Translations under genes and position numbers: made by a program | Assembly: GCA_022763315.1 (NCBI GenBank) | Contig: JALEHA010000010.1 | Location: forward strand, 1 to 53,883 | DNA: 53,883 nucleotides | From: Algiphilus sp. | Lineage (GTDB): Bacteria > Pseudomonadota > Gammaproteobacteria > Nevskiales > Nevskiaceae | Direction of reading: 5' to 3' | Shown here: piece by piece, positions 8,665-18,102 of the stretch | Layout: every line of letters begins with the position of its first letter | How positions within the stretch are numbered: the stretch's first letter is position 1 | Notes under the pieces: model-generated | The model's input: the letters and a program-made list of their open reading frames with translations, nothing else | Databases searched by the model: none | Told to the model about the DNA's origin: nothing

Positions 8665-10926
8665 TTAGTAGAAGTTTGCCTCGATCCCGGCAAGGAACGT
8701 CTGTGGTGCACCGGGTCGAGGCCCTTCCGGCAAGCGAGAGGCGATGTACTCACGATCCAGAAGATTGAATGTATTCGCGAAGACACTGATACTTTCCGAG
8801 ACCGCATAGCGCGCTGTCAGATCAATCACGAACTGGCTGTCGATCTTCCCGCCCCGTGCGTCGGCGACGATCTGCGGATCGCTGGCGTCACCACCGAGAA
8901 TCACCTCTTCCGAGGTGTTCAGTGCGGTCGCGAAGCTTTCATCGACATAGAGGGCGCGCAGACTTAAGGACCACTTTGTGCCTTCAAGCCCGGCAGTCAC
9001 GCTGACCTGGATATCCGGTACGTAGGGTAGGTCGGCGCCGTCACGACCGCCGCTGAAGATGGACTCCGGATCACCCACTACATTGGAATCATTCGCGATT
9101 TCTGCGTTGGTGTAAGTGGCCGCTAGCGCAAGTGGCGTGCCGAGTCTCCAGCCAAGTTGACGCCCTGGGTCATAGCTGAGTGCGTACTCGACGCCATAAG
9201 TTTCCACTTCGCCAACCGACGCGAGGTTGTCAGCGGCTCCCGACGCACCCGCGTTATCCGGTACCAGCAGATTCTCGAACAGCGTCCCGAAGAACACCAA
9301 TTCCTGCGTGAGGCCGCGTTCCGTTCTTGTCCTGCCGCCAAGCTCTATCGAGACACTTTCTTCCGCATCCTCGCCGGCGATCCCGTCGCCCGGGGACGGT
9401 GGGGAAAATCCCTGGTAAACCCCACCGAACAAGGCGCTACCGGCTGTCAATTCGTAATGAAAACCGAGGCCGCCAGTCACGAAGGACTCGTCACCGGTAG
9501 AGATCGCTGGTTCAGCGCCACGAAAGTCCCGCACAGTCCAATCGATGAGTTCGACTCGGACTCCGGGTGTCAACGTCAGCGCTCCGATACGCATTGCGTT
9601 CTCGAGGAACGCCGCTGTTGCTTCTGCTTGTTGCTTCCTGTTGTCTTGCGACCCTGGTGGATTGAAATCCCGTGAGGTAACCAAGCCCTGTTCGTCAACA
9701 TTAAACGAGGTGTTTCGTTGAAAGCGAAACACCTCGTCTTCATGCTGGCGGATACCCACTCGCAGAGTGTTTTCTATCGCGCCAAACTGGTAGTCCAGCG
9801 AAGCATTGAGTTCAATCCCTTGAGCGTAGTATTCGCGATTGTTGTCCCGGTAGCCCCAGGTCCCGGCCGCCTGACCTTTCAGCACCGCGAGATGACTGCC
9901 TTGCTCGGCCAGTGCTTGACCGAGCCCCACTGTCGTATCGCCGTCTCCGACGTTGCGGATCTTGTCCCAGTTTCGTGCGAAATCGGTGCGGTACAGTTTG
10001 GCATCGAGCGAGAAGAAGTCGGTCGGTGCCGCTGAATAACGCAGTATCGCCCGCTGTTGCTGGGTGCGGATGTTGTCGAACTGCGACGCGGCATAGCGCA
10101 AATGAGCGTTTCGCGCGAAATCGGAGGTTGTAATCCCAAGGTAGGTTTCGTCGGCATCCAACTCTGAACGACCGTAGGTCAACTCTAATCGCTGGTTGAG
10201 CTGAGTCTCCGGTGTCCATGACAGCTTCAACAGTGGCTCAATTCGGCGAAAGCCAGTACCCCCTGCATCCGGGCCGATTTCACTTCGCGCACCCTGCAGT
10301 GTCTTGAATCCATCTGTCTGGCGATGGTAAAGCTCAACGAGGTAGCCAAATTGGCCAACCTCGCTGTCTATACGATCTCCGAACCACACTTGGTTGCGGA
10401 ATTCGCCGTCCGTACCCGCGGCGCTTCGCAAGTAGCCCGTGCGGGCTTGCGGGATAGGCGTGGATAGGTAGTTGACGATGCCTCCTGTCGTCCGGGGGCC
10501 AAAGCGGACCTGGCTAGAACCTTTTACGACTTCCAGTCCGGACATGCGGCCAGCGGTTGGTGAATAGTAGGCCGCTGGCGCGGCATAAGGCGCCGGTGCC
10601 ATAAGGACCCCATCCTCCATGATGGTGACTTTCGAACTGCGCCCTGGGTCGGCTCCGCGGATGCTGATGTTCGGGAAGAGGCCGTAGCCATCCTCTTCTC
10701 GAACGTACACACCGGGTGTCTCCCGCAGGATTCGATTGATGTCATCGTATCCTTGGCGGGTGAGATCTTCGCGATCAAAAAAGCTCGCGGAGCCAGGAAG
10801 CTCCGTGGCCGCTTGTTTCGATCCGATAACAGCTACGTCTCCTAGCTGCGTGCCTTGGTTTCCTACTGCCGCGTTGGCCCACAGCGCAACCGGCGTCAGC
10901 AGGAAGGTCATTTGGGTTTTGTTCAC
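8665..10926 (-). CDS. TonB-dependent outer membrane receptor, FecA-like
   Basis: Outer-membrane gated channel, probably for a ferric chelate. After a signal peptide of about 20 residues comes the plug domain (INRILRETPGVYVREEDG, then SIRGADPGRSSKVTIMEDG and GLEVVKGSSQVRFG), then a long beta-barrel ending in Phe-Tyr. The pattern resembles FecA, the ferric citrate receptor, but the substrate cannot be read from sequence. I chose the GTG at 10926, which has GGAG about nine bases upstream (753 residues); an ATG at 10911 is the alternative. Lower GC than its neighbours and no fecIR or TonB genes nearby suggest acquisition by transfer. Confidence 0.9.
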   Translation of the reverse strand: MNKTQMTFLLTPVALWANAAVGNQGTQLGDVAVIGSKQAATELPGSASFFDREDLTRQGYDDINRILRETPGVYVREEDGYGLFPNISIRGADPGRSSKVTIMEDGVLMAPAPYAAPAAYYSPTAGRMSGLEVVKGSSQVRFGPRTTGGIVNYLSTPIPQARTGYLRSAAGTDGEFRNQVWFGDRIDSEVGQFGYLVELYHRQTDGFKTLQGARSEIGPDAGGTGFRRIEPLLKLSWTPETQLNQRLELTYGRSELDADETYLGITTSDFARNAHLRYAASQFDNIRTQQQRAILRYSAAPTDFFSLDAKLYRTDFARNWDKIRNVGDGDTTVGLGQALAEQGSHLAVLKGQAAGTWGYRDNNREYYAQGIELNASLDYQFGAIENTLRVGIRQHEDEVFRFQRNTSFNVDEQGLVTSRDFNPPGSQDNRKQQAEATAAFLENAMRIGALTLTPGVRVELIDWTVRDFRGAEPAISTGDESFVTGGLGFHYELTAGSALFGGVYQGFSPPSPGDGIAGEDAEESVSIELGGRTRTERGLTQELVFFGTLFENLLVPDNAGASGAADNLASVGEVETYGVEYALSYDPGRQLGWRLGTPLALAATYTNAEIANDSNVVGDPESIFSGGRDGADLPYVPDIQVSVTAGLEGTKWSLSLRALYVDESFATALNTSEEVILGGDASDPQIVADARGGKIDSQFVIDLTARYAVSESISVFANTFNLLDREYIASRLPEGPRPGAPQTFLAGIEANFY
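9705..9737. repeat. 13-bp perfect inverted repeat inside the receptor gene
   Basis: ACGAGGTGTTTCG (9705-9717) and CGAAACACCTCGT (9725-9737) separated by 7 nt. It lies wholly inside the receptor reading frame, in a segment coding for DEVFRFQRNTS in the barrel, and is longer than expected by chance in coding DNA. Confidence 0.8.
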
Positions 10927-11217
10927 GATGTCGCTCTCCAGTTGATCGTACTGGCGCGTTGACGCCAGCGAAAATAATAGCAAAGACAAATAGGAATGAT
11001 TTCTAAATGCTAATCGTGATTGCTAGTATCCTTCGAACCGCATTCGCGGGGAGCGCCTCATCCTGTTGTCGCTCACTGTGGCGCTCTCAGGCTCAGAGCT
11101 GAGCAACAGCGCAGTTCGTGCTGATAGTCCCCCTTTCGGTAGGTTTTTCAGCTCCGTCAGTACGACAAGCAGCGTCTGATCATCGGCCCGGGATGGGCAC
11201 AGGCGACGGGCTTATGT
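10927..11217. promoter_or_regulatory. Divergent intergenic region: receptor and pilin promoters
   Basis: AT-rich for this genome between 10971 and 11030, immediately upstream of the receptor on the minus strand. A segment around 11006-11027 resembles a degenerate Fur box (AATGCTAATCGTGATTGCT), flanked by a TAGCAA/TTGCTA dyad (10979-10984, 11022-11027). Toward the pilin, 11063-11109 can fold into a long stem (CTGTTG plus CTCA pairing with TGAGCAACAG), with a tight GCTCAG/CTGAGC hairpin at its tip (11091-11104). The Fur assignment is weak. Confidence 0.4.
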
Positions 11218-12420
11218 ATGTTGTGCGCCATGCAGCGGTGTAAGAAAGGGTGTGGGGGCGCTGCTGGCTGCCATCACGGTGCGGCCGGCTTTACTTTGCT
11301 GGAGCTGATGATCGTGGTCACGGTGGTCGGCATCCTCGCTGCGATCGCCATCCCCGCCTACCAGGACTACGTCGTCCGTTCCAAGGTGTCCGAAGCCTTT
11401 TCGTTGGCGTCGAGCGCCAAGACCGTTGTTGCCGAAGGCTTTGTCGTCTCGGGCCGTTTCCCCCGCAACAATGACGAGGCGGGCTTACCCGCACCGGAGG
11501 CGCTCAAGGGCCGCTACGTTGGCGCCATCCGGGTGGGCGATGGCGGTGCCATTGAGGCTACCTTCAGCGCCCAGCCCATCGCCGGTGAAACCCTGACGCT
11601 GATTCCGAAGGTCTCCGGTGGTCAGGGCGTGCGCTGGTGCTGCCGCTCCAGTCTGCCCCGCAACTATCTCCCACGCAGTTGTGCCGACTCCGAGGAAGCT
11701 TGCAGCGTGCAAGCTGCTGGCAGTGGTGGTGGGAGTGGCAGCAGCGGCGGTGGCGGTGGTGGCGGGTCTGCTGCCGGTGCCGGTTCGGGTGGCTCCGGTA
11801 GCGGCGCCGGATCAGGCGCTGGTGCGGGTGGTAGTGGAAGCAGCGGCAGTGGAAGCGGTGCTGCGGCTGGTAGTGGAGCCGGCGCATCCGCTGGCGGTGG
11901 TGCAGGCGGAAGCGGTGCGGGCCAGGGTAGCGGCTCAGGCGGCGCTGGCTCCTCATCGAGCGGCAGTGGCAGCGGATCCAGTGATGGAGGGGGAGGCAGC
12001 GCAGGTGCAGGTCAAGGTGGGAGCTCTGGCGCCGGGTTTGGTGCCGGCGCAGGTTCTGGCTCGAGCTCTGGGGTGGGCTCCGGTTCGGCGTCTGGGGCTG
12101 GTGCAGGTTCTGGCTCCGGCTCCGGCTCTGGTGCCGGGGGCGCGGGCGCAGCGGGTAGCGGTAGCGGAAGTGGCCCCGGAAAGGGCTCGGGGCAAGGTGC
12201 CGCCGATGGCAACGGCAACGGCAACGGCAACGGAAACGGACGCGGTGGCGGCGACAACAATGGCCGTGGCCGCGGTGCAGACAATGGACCCGGCAATGAT
12301 GAGGGGCCAGAGAAGGAAGGGCCGGACGATGGCGCGGACTGTGACAGCGGTATCGGGCGCCTCTTGGGCTGGCTATTCGGAGGTGGTCGGGGCAACGCCG
12401 GGTGTTCGGATGATGATTGA
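11218..12420 (+). CDS. Type IV major-pilin-like protein with a long Gly/Ser/Ala-rich C-terminal extension
   Basis: Residues 1-24 form a long prepilin leader with four cysteines and ending in Gly24; FTLLELMIVVTVVGILAAIA (25-44) is the classical cleavage and methylation segment with Glu at mature position 5. Residues 45-155 form a complete PilA-type head, including GETLTLIPKVSGG and the terminal disulfide pattern W-C-C ... YLPRSC. Normal PilA ends there. This protein continues with residues 167-329 almost entirely Gly, Ser and Ala, five Gly-Asn repeats (331-341), an acidic stretch, and an end with two cysteines (375, 396) around RLLGWLFGG. Start uncertain: the ATG at 11230 gives a 20-residue leader. 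Likely exported and assembled by an unlinked type IV pilus machine, since no pil genes are here. Function of the tail unknown. Confidence 0.88.
   Translation: MLCAMQRCKKGCGGAAGCHHGAAGFTLLELMIVVTVVGILAAIAIPAYQDYVVRSKVSEAFSLASSAKTVVAEGFVVSGRFPRNNDEAGLPAPEALKGRYVGAIRVGDGGAIEATFSAQPIAGETLTLIPKVSGGQGVRWCCRSSLPRNYLPRSCADSEEACSVQAAGSGGGSGSSGGGGGGGSAAGAGSGGSGSGAGSGAGAGGSGSSGSGSGAAAGSGAGASAGGGAGGSGAGQGSGSGGAGSSSSGSGSGSSDGGGGSAGAGQGGSSGAGFGAGAGSGSSSGVGSGSASGAGAGSGSGSGSGAGGAGAAGSGSGSGPGKGSGQGAADGNGNGNGNGNGRGGGDNNGRGRGADNGPGNDEGPEKEGPDDGADCDSGIGRLLGWLFGGGRGNAGCSDDD
11716..12204 (+). repeat. Low-complexity GGC/AGC/GCC-rich tract coding for the Gly-Ser-Ala tail
   Basis: About 490 bp coding for pilin residues 167-329. 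Codons are mixed (GGT, GGC, AGC, TCT, GCG), so this is not a pure tandem repeat; amino acid composition is conserved more than DNA. The composition leaves all other frames open, creating spurious long readings on both strands. Confidence 0.85.
12208..12237 (+). repeat. Hexanucleotide tandem repeat (GGCAAC)4 GGAAAC
   Basis: Five 6-bp units coding for Gly-Asn repeats in the pilin tail. Slippage would change length in frame by two residues per unit, so copy number may vary between strains without breaking the gene. Confidence 0.85.
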
Positions 12421-12474
12421 GGGCGTCCTCGCCATGAACGGAACTGCAAGGCGCTGGTCACGAGGGCCGCGATC

Positions 12475-13569
12475 ATGACGACCAAACGCACCGGGTTGCC
12501 TCGGATTCTGATGGAAGACCGGCTTCACCTGCTCCGCGCTCTGGTGCTGTTTGCATGGGGCTTGCTCGCCGCCTTCATGGGGATCGAGGCCGCACTGCGT
12601 TTTCACCCGGATACGCAATGGCCCGAGATGGCCGGCTTTTCCACCACCTACAACACGCTGCTGGCGGTCTTCGCGATCAACACCGTGGTGCTCACCGCCC
12701 TTCTCGTGCAGCGCGACTGGTTTGAACGCGTGCCGCGAAGCGCAGAGCACCGTGTGGCCTGGCTGTTGCATCTGGTGCTCATCTGGCTCGGCCTGCATCT
12801 GTTCTTCCTGTTTCATAGCACCGGAGGGTTATCGGGTGCCTTGGGTGCGCTGCCGCTGCTCTCTGTTATTGCGATGCTGATCCTGTTGCCGGGCCGTGCG
12901 GGCTGGGGGTTCGCGATCTACATGGCCGCGGGCTACCTGCTGGTCACGGCGCTGGCGCAGGCTGCGTTCATTCACCCCGAAGGCGCATTGGCCAGGGCAT
13001 TTGCGCCTGAGGGGCTGCTCTTCGAGTGGTCGTGGATCGCACTCTTTGCGGTAGCGCTGGCTGTCGGGCTCTGGGGGCGCGGCGGATGGGCTGGCGCGAT
13101 TGCGGACGCGCATCCGGCGCGCCGCGTTGATTCCGGCACGGGACTGTTCCGCGCCGCCTTTCTGCAGCAGCGCCTGCAGCGCGAGTTGCGGCGTGGTCGG
13201 CGGCAGCAGAGCCCCGCCACGCTTTTGATGTTGGATGTCGAGGAGGGGCGTGGTGGCATGTCCGAGGCCGAACGCGTTCGGCCCTATGCGGACTGCTTGC
13301 TGGCCATGATCCGCCTGCAGTCCGACACCCCGGCCCACTACGCCGCGGGCCGGGTCGCCCTGCTCCTGCCGGCCACCGATGCGGCGGCAGCGCAGGCATT
13401 CGTGCAGCGCTTGATCGGCGCATTGCAAGAGGCGGGGCTGCGGCTACCGAGAATCGCCGGTGCGGTGGTGGATGGTACCGTCGTCGACGCCCAGCAATGG
13501 CTAGCGGCGACAGAAATGGCGCTGCGCGAGACAGCGGAAGACGGCACGCTTCGGTTGGTTCGCCTCTAG
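12475..13569 (+). CDS. Membrane protein with degenerate GGDEF domain
   Basis: The first 205 residues contain about six hydrophobic helices (roughly 20-42, 57-78, 92-112, 118-138, 143-163, 178-198). The cytosolic part starts DSGTGLFRAAFLQQRLQREL, like the DPLTGLxNRR start of diguanylate cyclases, and continues LLMLDVEEG. Where RYGGDEF should be, the protein reads YAAGRVALLLP, so the catalytic and metal residues are missing. It is probably enzymatically dead and could act as a sensor or scaffold. It starts 54 bp after the tailed pilin, behind GAGGG, and may be cotranscribed with it. Function unknown. Confidence 0.75.
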   Translation: MTTKRTGLPRILMEDRLHLLRALVLFAWGLLAAFMGIEAALRFHPDTQWPEMAGFSTTYNTLLAVFAINTVVLTALLVQRDWFERVPRSAEHRVAWLLHLVLIWLGLHLFFLFHSTGGLSGALGALPLLSVIAMLILLPGRAGWGFAIYMAAGYLLVTALAQAAFIHPEGALARAFAPEGLLFEWSWIALFAVALAVGLWGRGGWAGAIADAHPARRVDSGTGLFRAAFLQQRLQRELRRGRRQQSPATLLMLDVEEGRGGMSEAERVRPYADCLLAMIRLQSDTPAHYAAGRVALLLPATDAAAAQAFVQRLIGALQEAGLRLPRIAGAVVDGTVVDAQQWLAATEMALRETAEDGTLRLVRL

Positions 13570-13582
13570 GCCCAGCCGCCGC

Positions 13583-14884
13583 TCAGGTCTTGGGGCCGCC
13601 GCGGCTCCCGCGCCGATCGCGCGAGCGGCCGCCACCACCCCGCCGTTGACGGTTGCCGCCGGAGCCCTTCTTGGTGGCAGCGCGTGGAGGCTTGGGCAGC
13701 GCGGCTTTGAGGTCCGTGGCCATCCAGTTGCCGGCGTCGGGCAGGTTCGGAATCTTCATGCCGGTATAGGCCTCGATTTCCGGCAGGGAGTAGACCCATT
13801 CCTCGCAACACAGGGAGATGGCGTCGCCCTCTGCGCCCGCGCGCGCCGTGCGGCCGATGCGGTGCACATAGTCCTGCGCATCCTGTGGCAGGTCATAGTT
13901 GATGACATGTGTCACGCCGTCGATGTGCAGCCCGCGCGCTGCGACATCGGTGGCGACCAATACGCCGAGCGTCCCGCTACGGAAGCGCTCGAGCAGCTGT
14001 TCGCGCTTCTTCTGCGGGACGTCGCCGGACAGTGTTCTCGCCTCAATGTCGTTGCCGCGCAGGGTACGTTCGACGACATCGGCTGCGCGCTTGGTGTTCA
14101 CGAAGATCATGGTGCGCGTCGCCCCGGTGTGGCGCAGCACGCCCACCAGCATGGGCAGCTTCTCATCATTGGCAACGTGCACCAGCGACTGACGGACGCG
14201 GTCGGCGGTGACCTGCTCGGGCTCGATTTCCACCCGCGTCGGGTTGTTCATGTGCTCATAGGCCAGTTCGAGCACGCGATGCGAAAGGGTGGCGGAGAAC
14301 AGGTAATTGCGGCGCTGATCCGCCGGTTTGCAGTGCCGCAGGATGTAGCGGATATCACTGATGAAGCCGAGATCGAACATGCGGTCGGCTTCGTCGAGCA
14401 CGGCGACCTGGGCGTGCTTGAGGGTGAACACCTTCTGCTTGAAGTAATCGATCAGTCGGCCGGGTGTGCCAATCAGTACGTCCACGCCCTGCGCGATCTG
14501 TTCGCGTTGCGCTTCGTAGCCGGTGCCGCCGTAGACCAAGCCCAGCCGAATACCGGTGTTGTGCGCCAGTGGCTCGGCGTCCTTGTGAATCTGGATGACG
14601 AGTTCGCGGGTGGGGGCCAGGATCACCGCGCGCGGCTGGCCGTCGGGACCGCTGGGCTCGCTGCGGATGAGGTGGTCCAGCGTTGCGAGCAGAAAGGCAA
14701 TGGTTTTGCCGGTGCCAGTCTGGGCCTGTCCGGCGATATCCCTGCCTTCGAGGGCCAGCGGCAAGGTCTTGGCCTGAATGGGGGTGCAATGGCTGAAGCC
14801 CATCTGGCGCAGGTTGTCCTGCAGGGCGTCTACGAGAGGCAGCGCGCCGAAGGCGAGCGCTTGGTCGGAATCGGTGTCGGTCAT
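13583..14884 (-). CDS. rhlB: ATP-dependent RNA helicase RhlB
   Basis: DEAD-box helicase, in gammaproteobacteria a partner of RNase E in the RNA degradosome. Motifs in order: Q motif with CTPIQ (33-37), AQTGTGKT (54-61), PTRELV (91-96), DEAD (164-167), SAT (197-199), HRIGRTARAG in the C-terminal RecA domain, then a basic Arg/Gly-rich tail like that which binds RNA in RhlB. 433 residues. Position divergent from trxA-rho is the classical rhlB arrangement. It converges with the degenerate GGDEF gene 13 bp away. Confidence 0.93.
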   Translation of the reverse strand: MTDTDSDQALAFGALPLVDALQDNLRQMGFSHCTPIQAKTLPLALEGRDIAGQAQTGTGKTIAFLLATLDHLIRSEPSGPDGQPRAVILAPTRELVIQIHKDAEPLAHNTGIRLGLVYGGTGYEAQREQIAQGVDVLIGTPGRLIDYFKQKVFTLKHAQVAVLDEADRMFDLGFISDIRYILRHCKPADQRRNYLFSATLSHRVLELAYEHMNNPTRVEIEPEQVTADRVRQSLVHVANDEKLPMLVGVLRHTGATRTMIFVNTKRAADVVERTLRGNDIEARTLSGDVPQKKREQLLERFRSGTLGVLVATDVAARGLHIDGVTHVINYDLPQDAQDYVHRIGRTARAGAEGDAISLCCEEWVYSLPEIEAYTGMKIPNLPDAGNWMATDLKAALPKPPRAATKKGSGGNRQRRGGGGRSRDRRGSRGGPKT

Positions 14885-15195
14885 ATCGGGGGCGCCTCGC
14901 GCCCGGGGCTTGGTTTTCAGTTGTTTGATCGTCTTTTTCTATGCCAAGGATACGCCTGCGCTACCGTGGATGCCCGAATGCACGACGAATATGCGAATAG
15001 GGCTTGCAAAATCGTGCCGCCTCAGATTCAATGCGTACAGCGGTTTCAGACGCAGTGCTCAGTGCGCTGCCGAATGCTTGGAAACCGTTCCCCCGCCGCG
15101 CGCAATCACGACTGCAGCACCGTCCATCCGGTGCGCGTACGCAGTGCGGCGAGCATGCTCATTTCATTTCGTTCCCGTGAGGAGCCCATCGAGCC
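14885..15195. promoter_or_regulatory. Divergent promoter region between rhlB and trxA-rho
   Basis: No gene seen in these 311 bases. A weak plus-strand promoter candidate is TTGCAA (15005-15010) with TTCAAT 17 bp further on. trxA has a GAGGAG ribosome-binding site around 15179-15184. E. coli has a long attenuated leader upstream of rho; no equivalent can be shown from sequence alone. Confidence 0.4.
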
Positions 15196-15505
15196 ATGAG
15201 TGACAACGTCACGTCCGTTTCGTCGGACAATTTTGATGCCGAAGTCTTGCAATCCGATAAGCCCGTATTGGTCGATTTCTGGGCGGAATGGTGCGGTCCC
15301 TGCCGCATGATTGCACCGGTTCTGGAACAGGTTGCTGATGAAAAGCAGGGTGAACTGAAGGTCGTCAAGCTCAATGTCGACGAGAACCAGGATGTTGCGC
15401 AGCGCTTCTCGGTGCGCGGTATCCCCACCCTGATCCTCTTTAAGAATGGCGATGCGGCTGCAACGCAGACCGGCGCCGTGGGCAAAGCACAACTGGCGGC
15501 CTTCG

Positions 15506-15522
<17 letters not shown>
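15196..15522 (+). CDS. trxA: Thioredoxin
   Basis: Small cytosolic disulfide reductase, 108 residues, with the active site WCGPC at 32-36, the conserved Asp in VDFWAEW, and cis-Pro in GIPTL. It lies directly in front of rho, as in many proteobacteria; its last 17 bases overlap the proposed rho start. Confidence 0.97.
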
Positions 15523-16945
<1,423 letters not shown>

Positions 16946-16974
16946 TCCACCGGGATCGCGAGAGAGCGGGGCGT

Positions 16975-18072
16975 GTGCATCGTGTTCGCGCTGCGCTAGG
17001 GGCTATGGATACCGCACACGCCGCCGTCATTGATTCCGCCATCGAGGCGGCGGCCCATTGGCTCTGCGCACAGATCCGGTTCGGCGGACGCTTCGAATAC
17101 GGTTATGGTGCGGACGGCGTGGCCATGCAGCGCTACAACGTCGCGCGTCATGCCGGCGCCCTCTACGCTCTGGCGCAGTGGCACGGACGGGCGCCCAGCG
17201 CGCTCTGCTCTCGGACCTGGGATGCGGCCTCGCGCTACTTGGCCACCGCCTGTGTGCGGGCCGTGCCGGGGCGGACCGACCACTTCGCCTTGTGGGGCGA
17301 CCCGGAAGGCCATCCGCTCGAGGCCAAGCTGGGCGCGGCGGGGCTGGCGCTCGCCGCCTGGTGCGGCATGGACCCGATACAGGGCTGGCGGCCTCCCGAT
17401 GCCATCCTTTCGGCGATCGGCGGTTTCATCCTTGGTCTCCAGGACGAGCAGGGTCATTTTGTATCCAAGTATCACGCCACCAAGGGCCCGCTGACGCACT
17501 GGGATTCCTTGTATTACCCCGGCGAGGCGGCGCTGGGTCTGACCCGTCTGTATGCCGTGGACGCCAATCCGGACTGGCTCGATGGCGCCGAGCGCGCGCT
17601 GCTCCATCTGGCGCGCAAGCGTCGCCACAGCGGGCGCTGCGAACCCGACCACTGGGCCCTGCTCGCCACCGAAGCACTGTGGCCGTATGCCATGGAGCGA
17701 CAGCAGCTTGTCGACCATGCCCTGATGATTGTGGACACCATGCTGGCCGAACAGCAGCCGAGTGGTGCACTCAGTCGTTGCGGGCGGACCACGCCGACGA
17801 CCACACGCCTGGAGGGTATGTTGGCGGTGCGCGCGCTGTTGCCGCCAGGGCATGCGGCGACGCGTGCGCTGGAGCGTGCGCTGCCTCAGGCCATCGCCTA
17901 CACGCTGCAGGCGTGCGTGTCATTCGGCGCACATGCGGGGGCGGTACAGCGCGCGCCCAGCAACGCGATCGACTCGAAGGCGGGGGAGTTGCGCATCGAC
18001 TATGCGCAGCACGCGATGTCGGCATGGATGGCCTGGCGCGACGGCGCGACCCCCGTACCGTCGCGCGGTTGA
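16975..18072 (+). CDS. Uncharacterised helical protein, possible alpha/alpha-barrel
   Basis: 365 residues with no signal peptide and no membrane helix. Spaced motifs suggest an alpha/alpha toroid like those of six-hairpin glycosidases or epimerases: GGRFEYGYGADG near 37-48, YNVARHAGALYALAQW (about 54-69), YYPGEAALGLTRLY, RLEGMLAVRALL, and RIDYAQHAMSAW near the end. I cannot assign a substrate. The GTG at 16975 has GAGAG eight bases upstream; the ATG at 17005 is an alternative that removes ten residues. It follows rho by 29 bp on the same strand. Confidence 0.7.
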   Translation: MHRVRAALGAMDTAHAAVIDSAIEAAAHWLCAQIRFGGRFEYGYGADGVAMQRYNVARHAGALYALAQWHGRAPSALCSRTWDAASRYLATACVRAVPGRTDHFALWGDPEGHPLEAKLGAAGLALAAWCGMDPIQGWRPPDAILSAIGGFILGLQDEQGHFVSKYHATKGPLTHWDSLYYPGEAALGLTRLYAVDANPDWLDGAERALLHLARKRRHSGRCEPDHWALLATEALWPYAMERQQLVDHALMIVDTMLAEQQPSGALSRCGRTTPTTTRLEGMLAVRALLPPGHAATRALERALPQAIAYTLQACVSFGAHAGAVQRAPSNAIDSKAGELRIDYAQHAMSAWMAWRDGATPVPSRG

Positions 18073-18096
18073 CATCGATCCGCGGGCGTCTATGAT
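18069..18096 (+). promoter_or_regulatory. Near-consensus sigma-70 promoter for mgtE
   Basis: Perfect TTGACA (18069-18074), 16-bp spacer, TATGAT (18091-18096). The -35 overlaps the stop codon of the preceding gene. Transcription would start near 18103, leaving a leader of about 170 nt. Confidence 0.75.
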
Positions 18097-18102
18097 GCGC
18101 CC

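Noticed and set aside
11140-11165. CGGTAGGTTTTTC upstream of the pilin resembles part of a c-di-GMP-I riboswitch (GGTAGGTAGC).
   Set aside because: The complementary stem and the upstream conserved ACGCAAAGCC-type core are not found, so the match is to one short segment only.
11618-12478. A 286-residue plus-strand frame and a 159-residue Pro/Glu-rich minus-strand frame over the pilin tail.
   Set aside because: They exist because the GGC/AGC/GCC composition has no stop codons in other frames. No start signals or family motifs; treated as shadows.
12475-13569. Active diguanylate cyclase.
   Set aside because: The GGDEF signature and metal-binding acidic residues are missing (AAGRV at the site), so cyclase activity is not supported.
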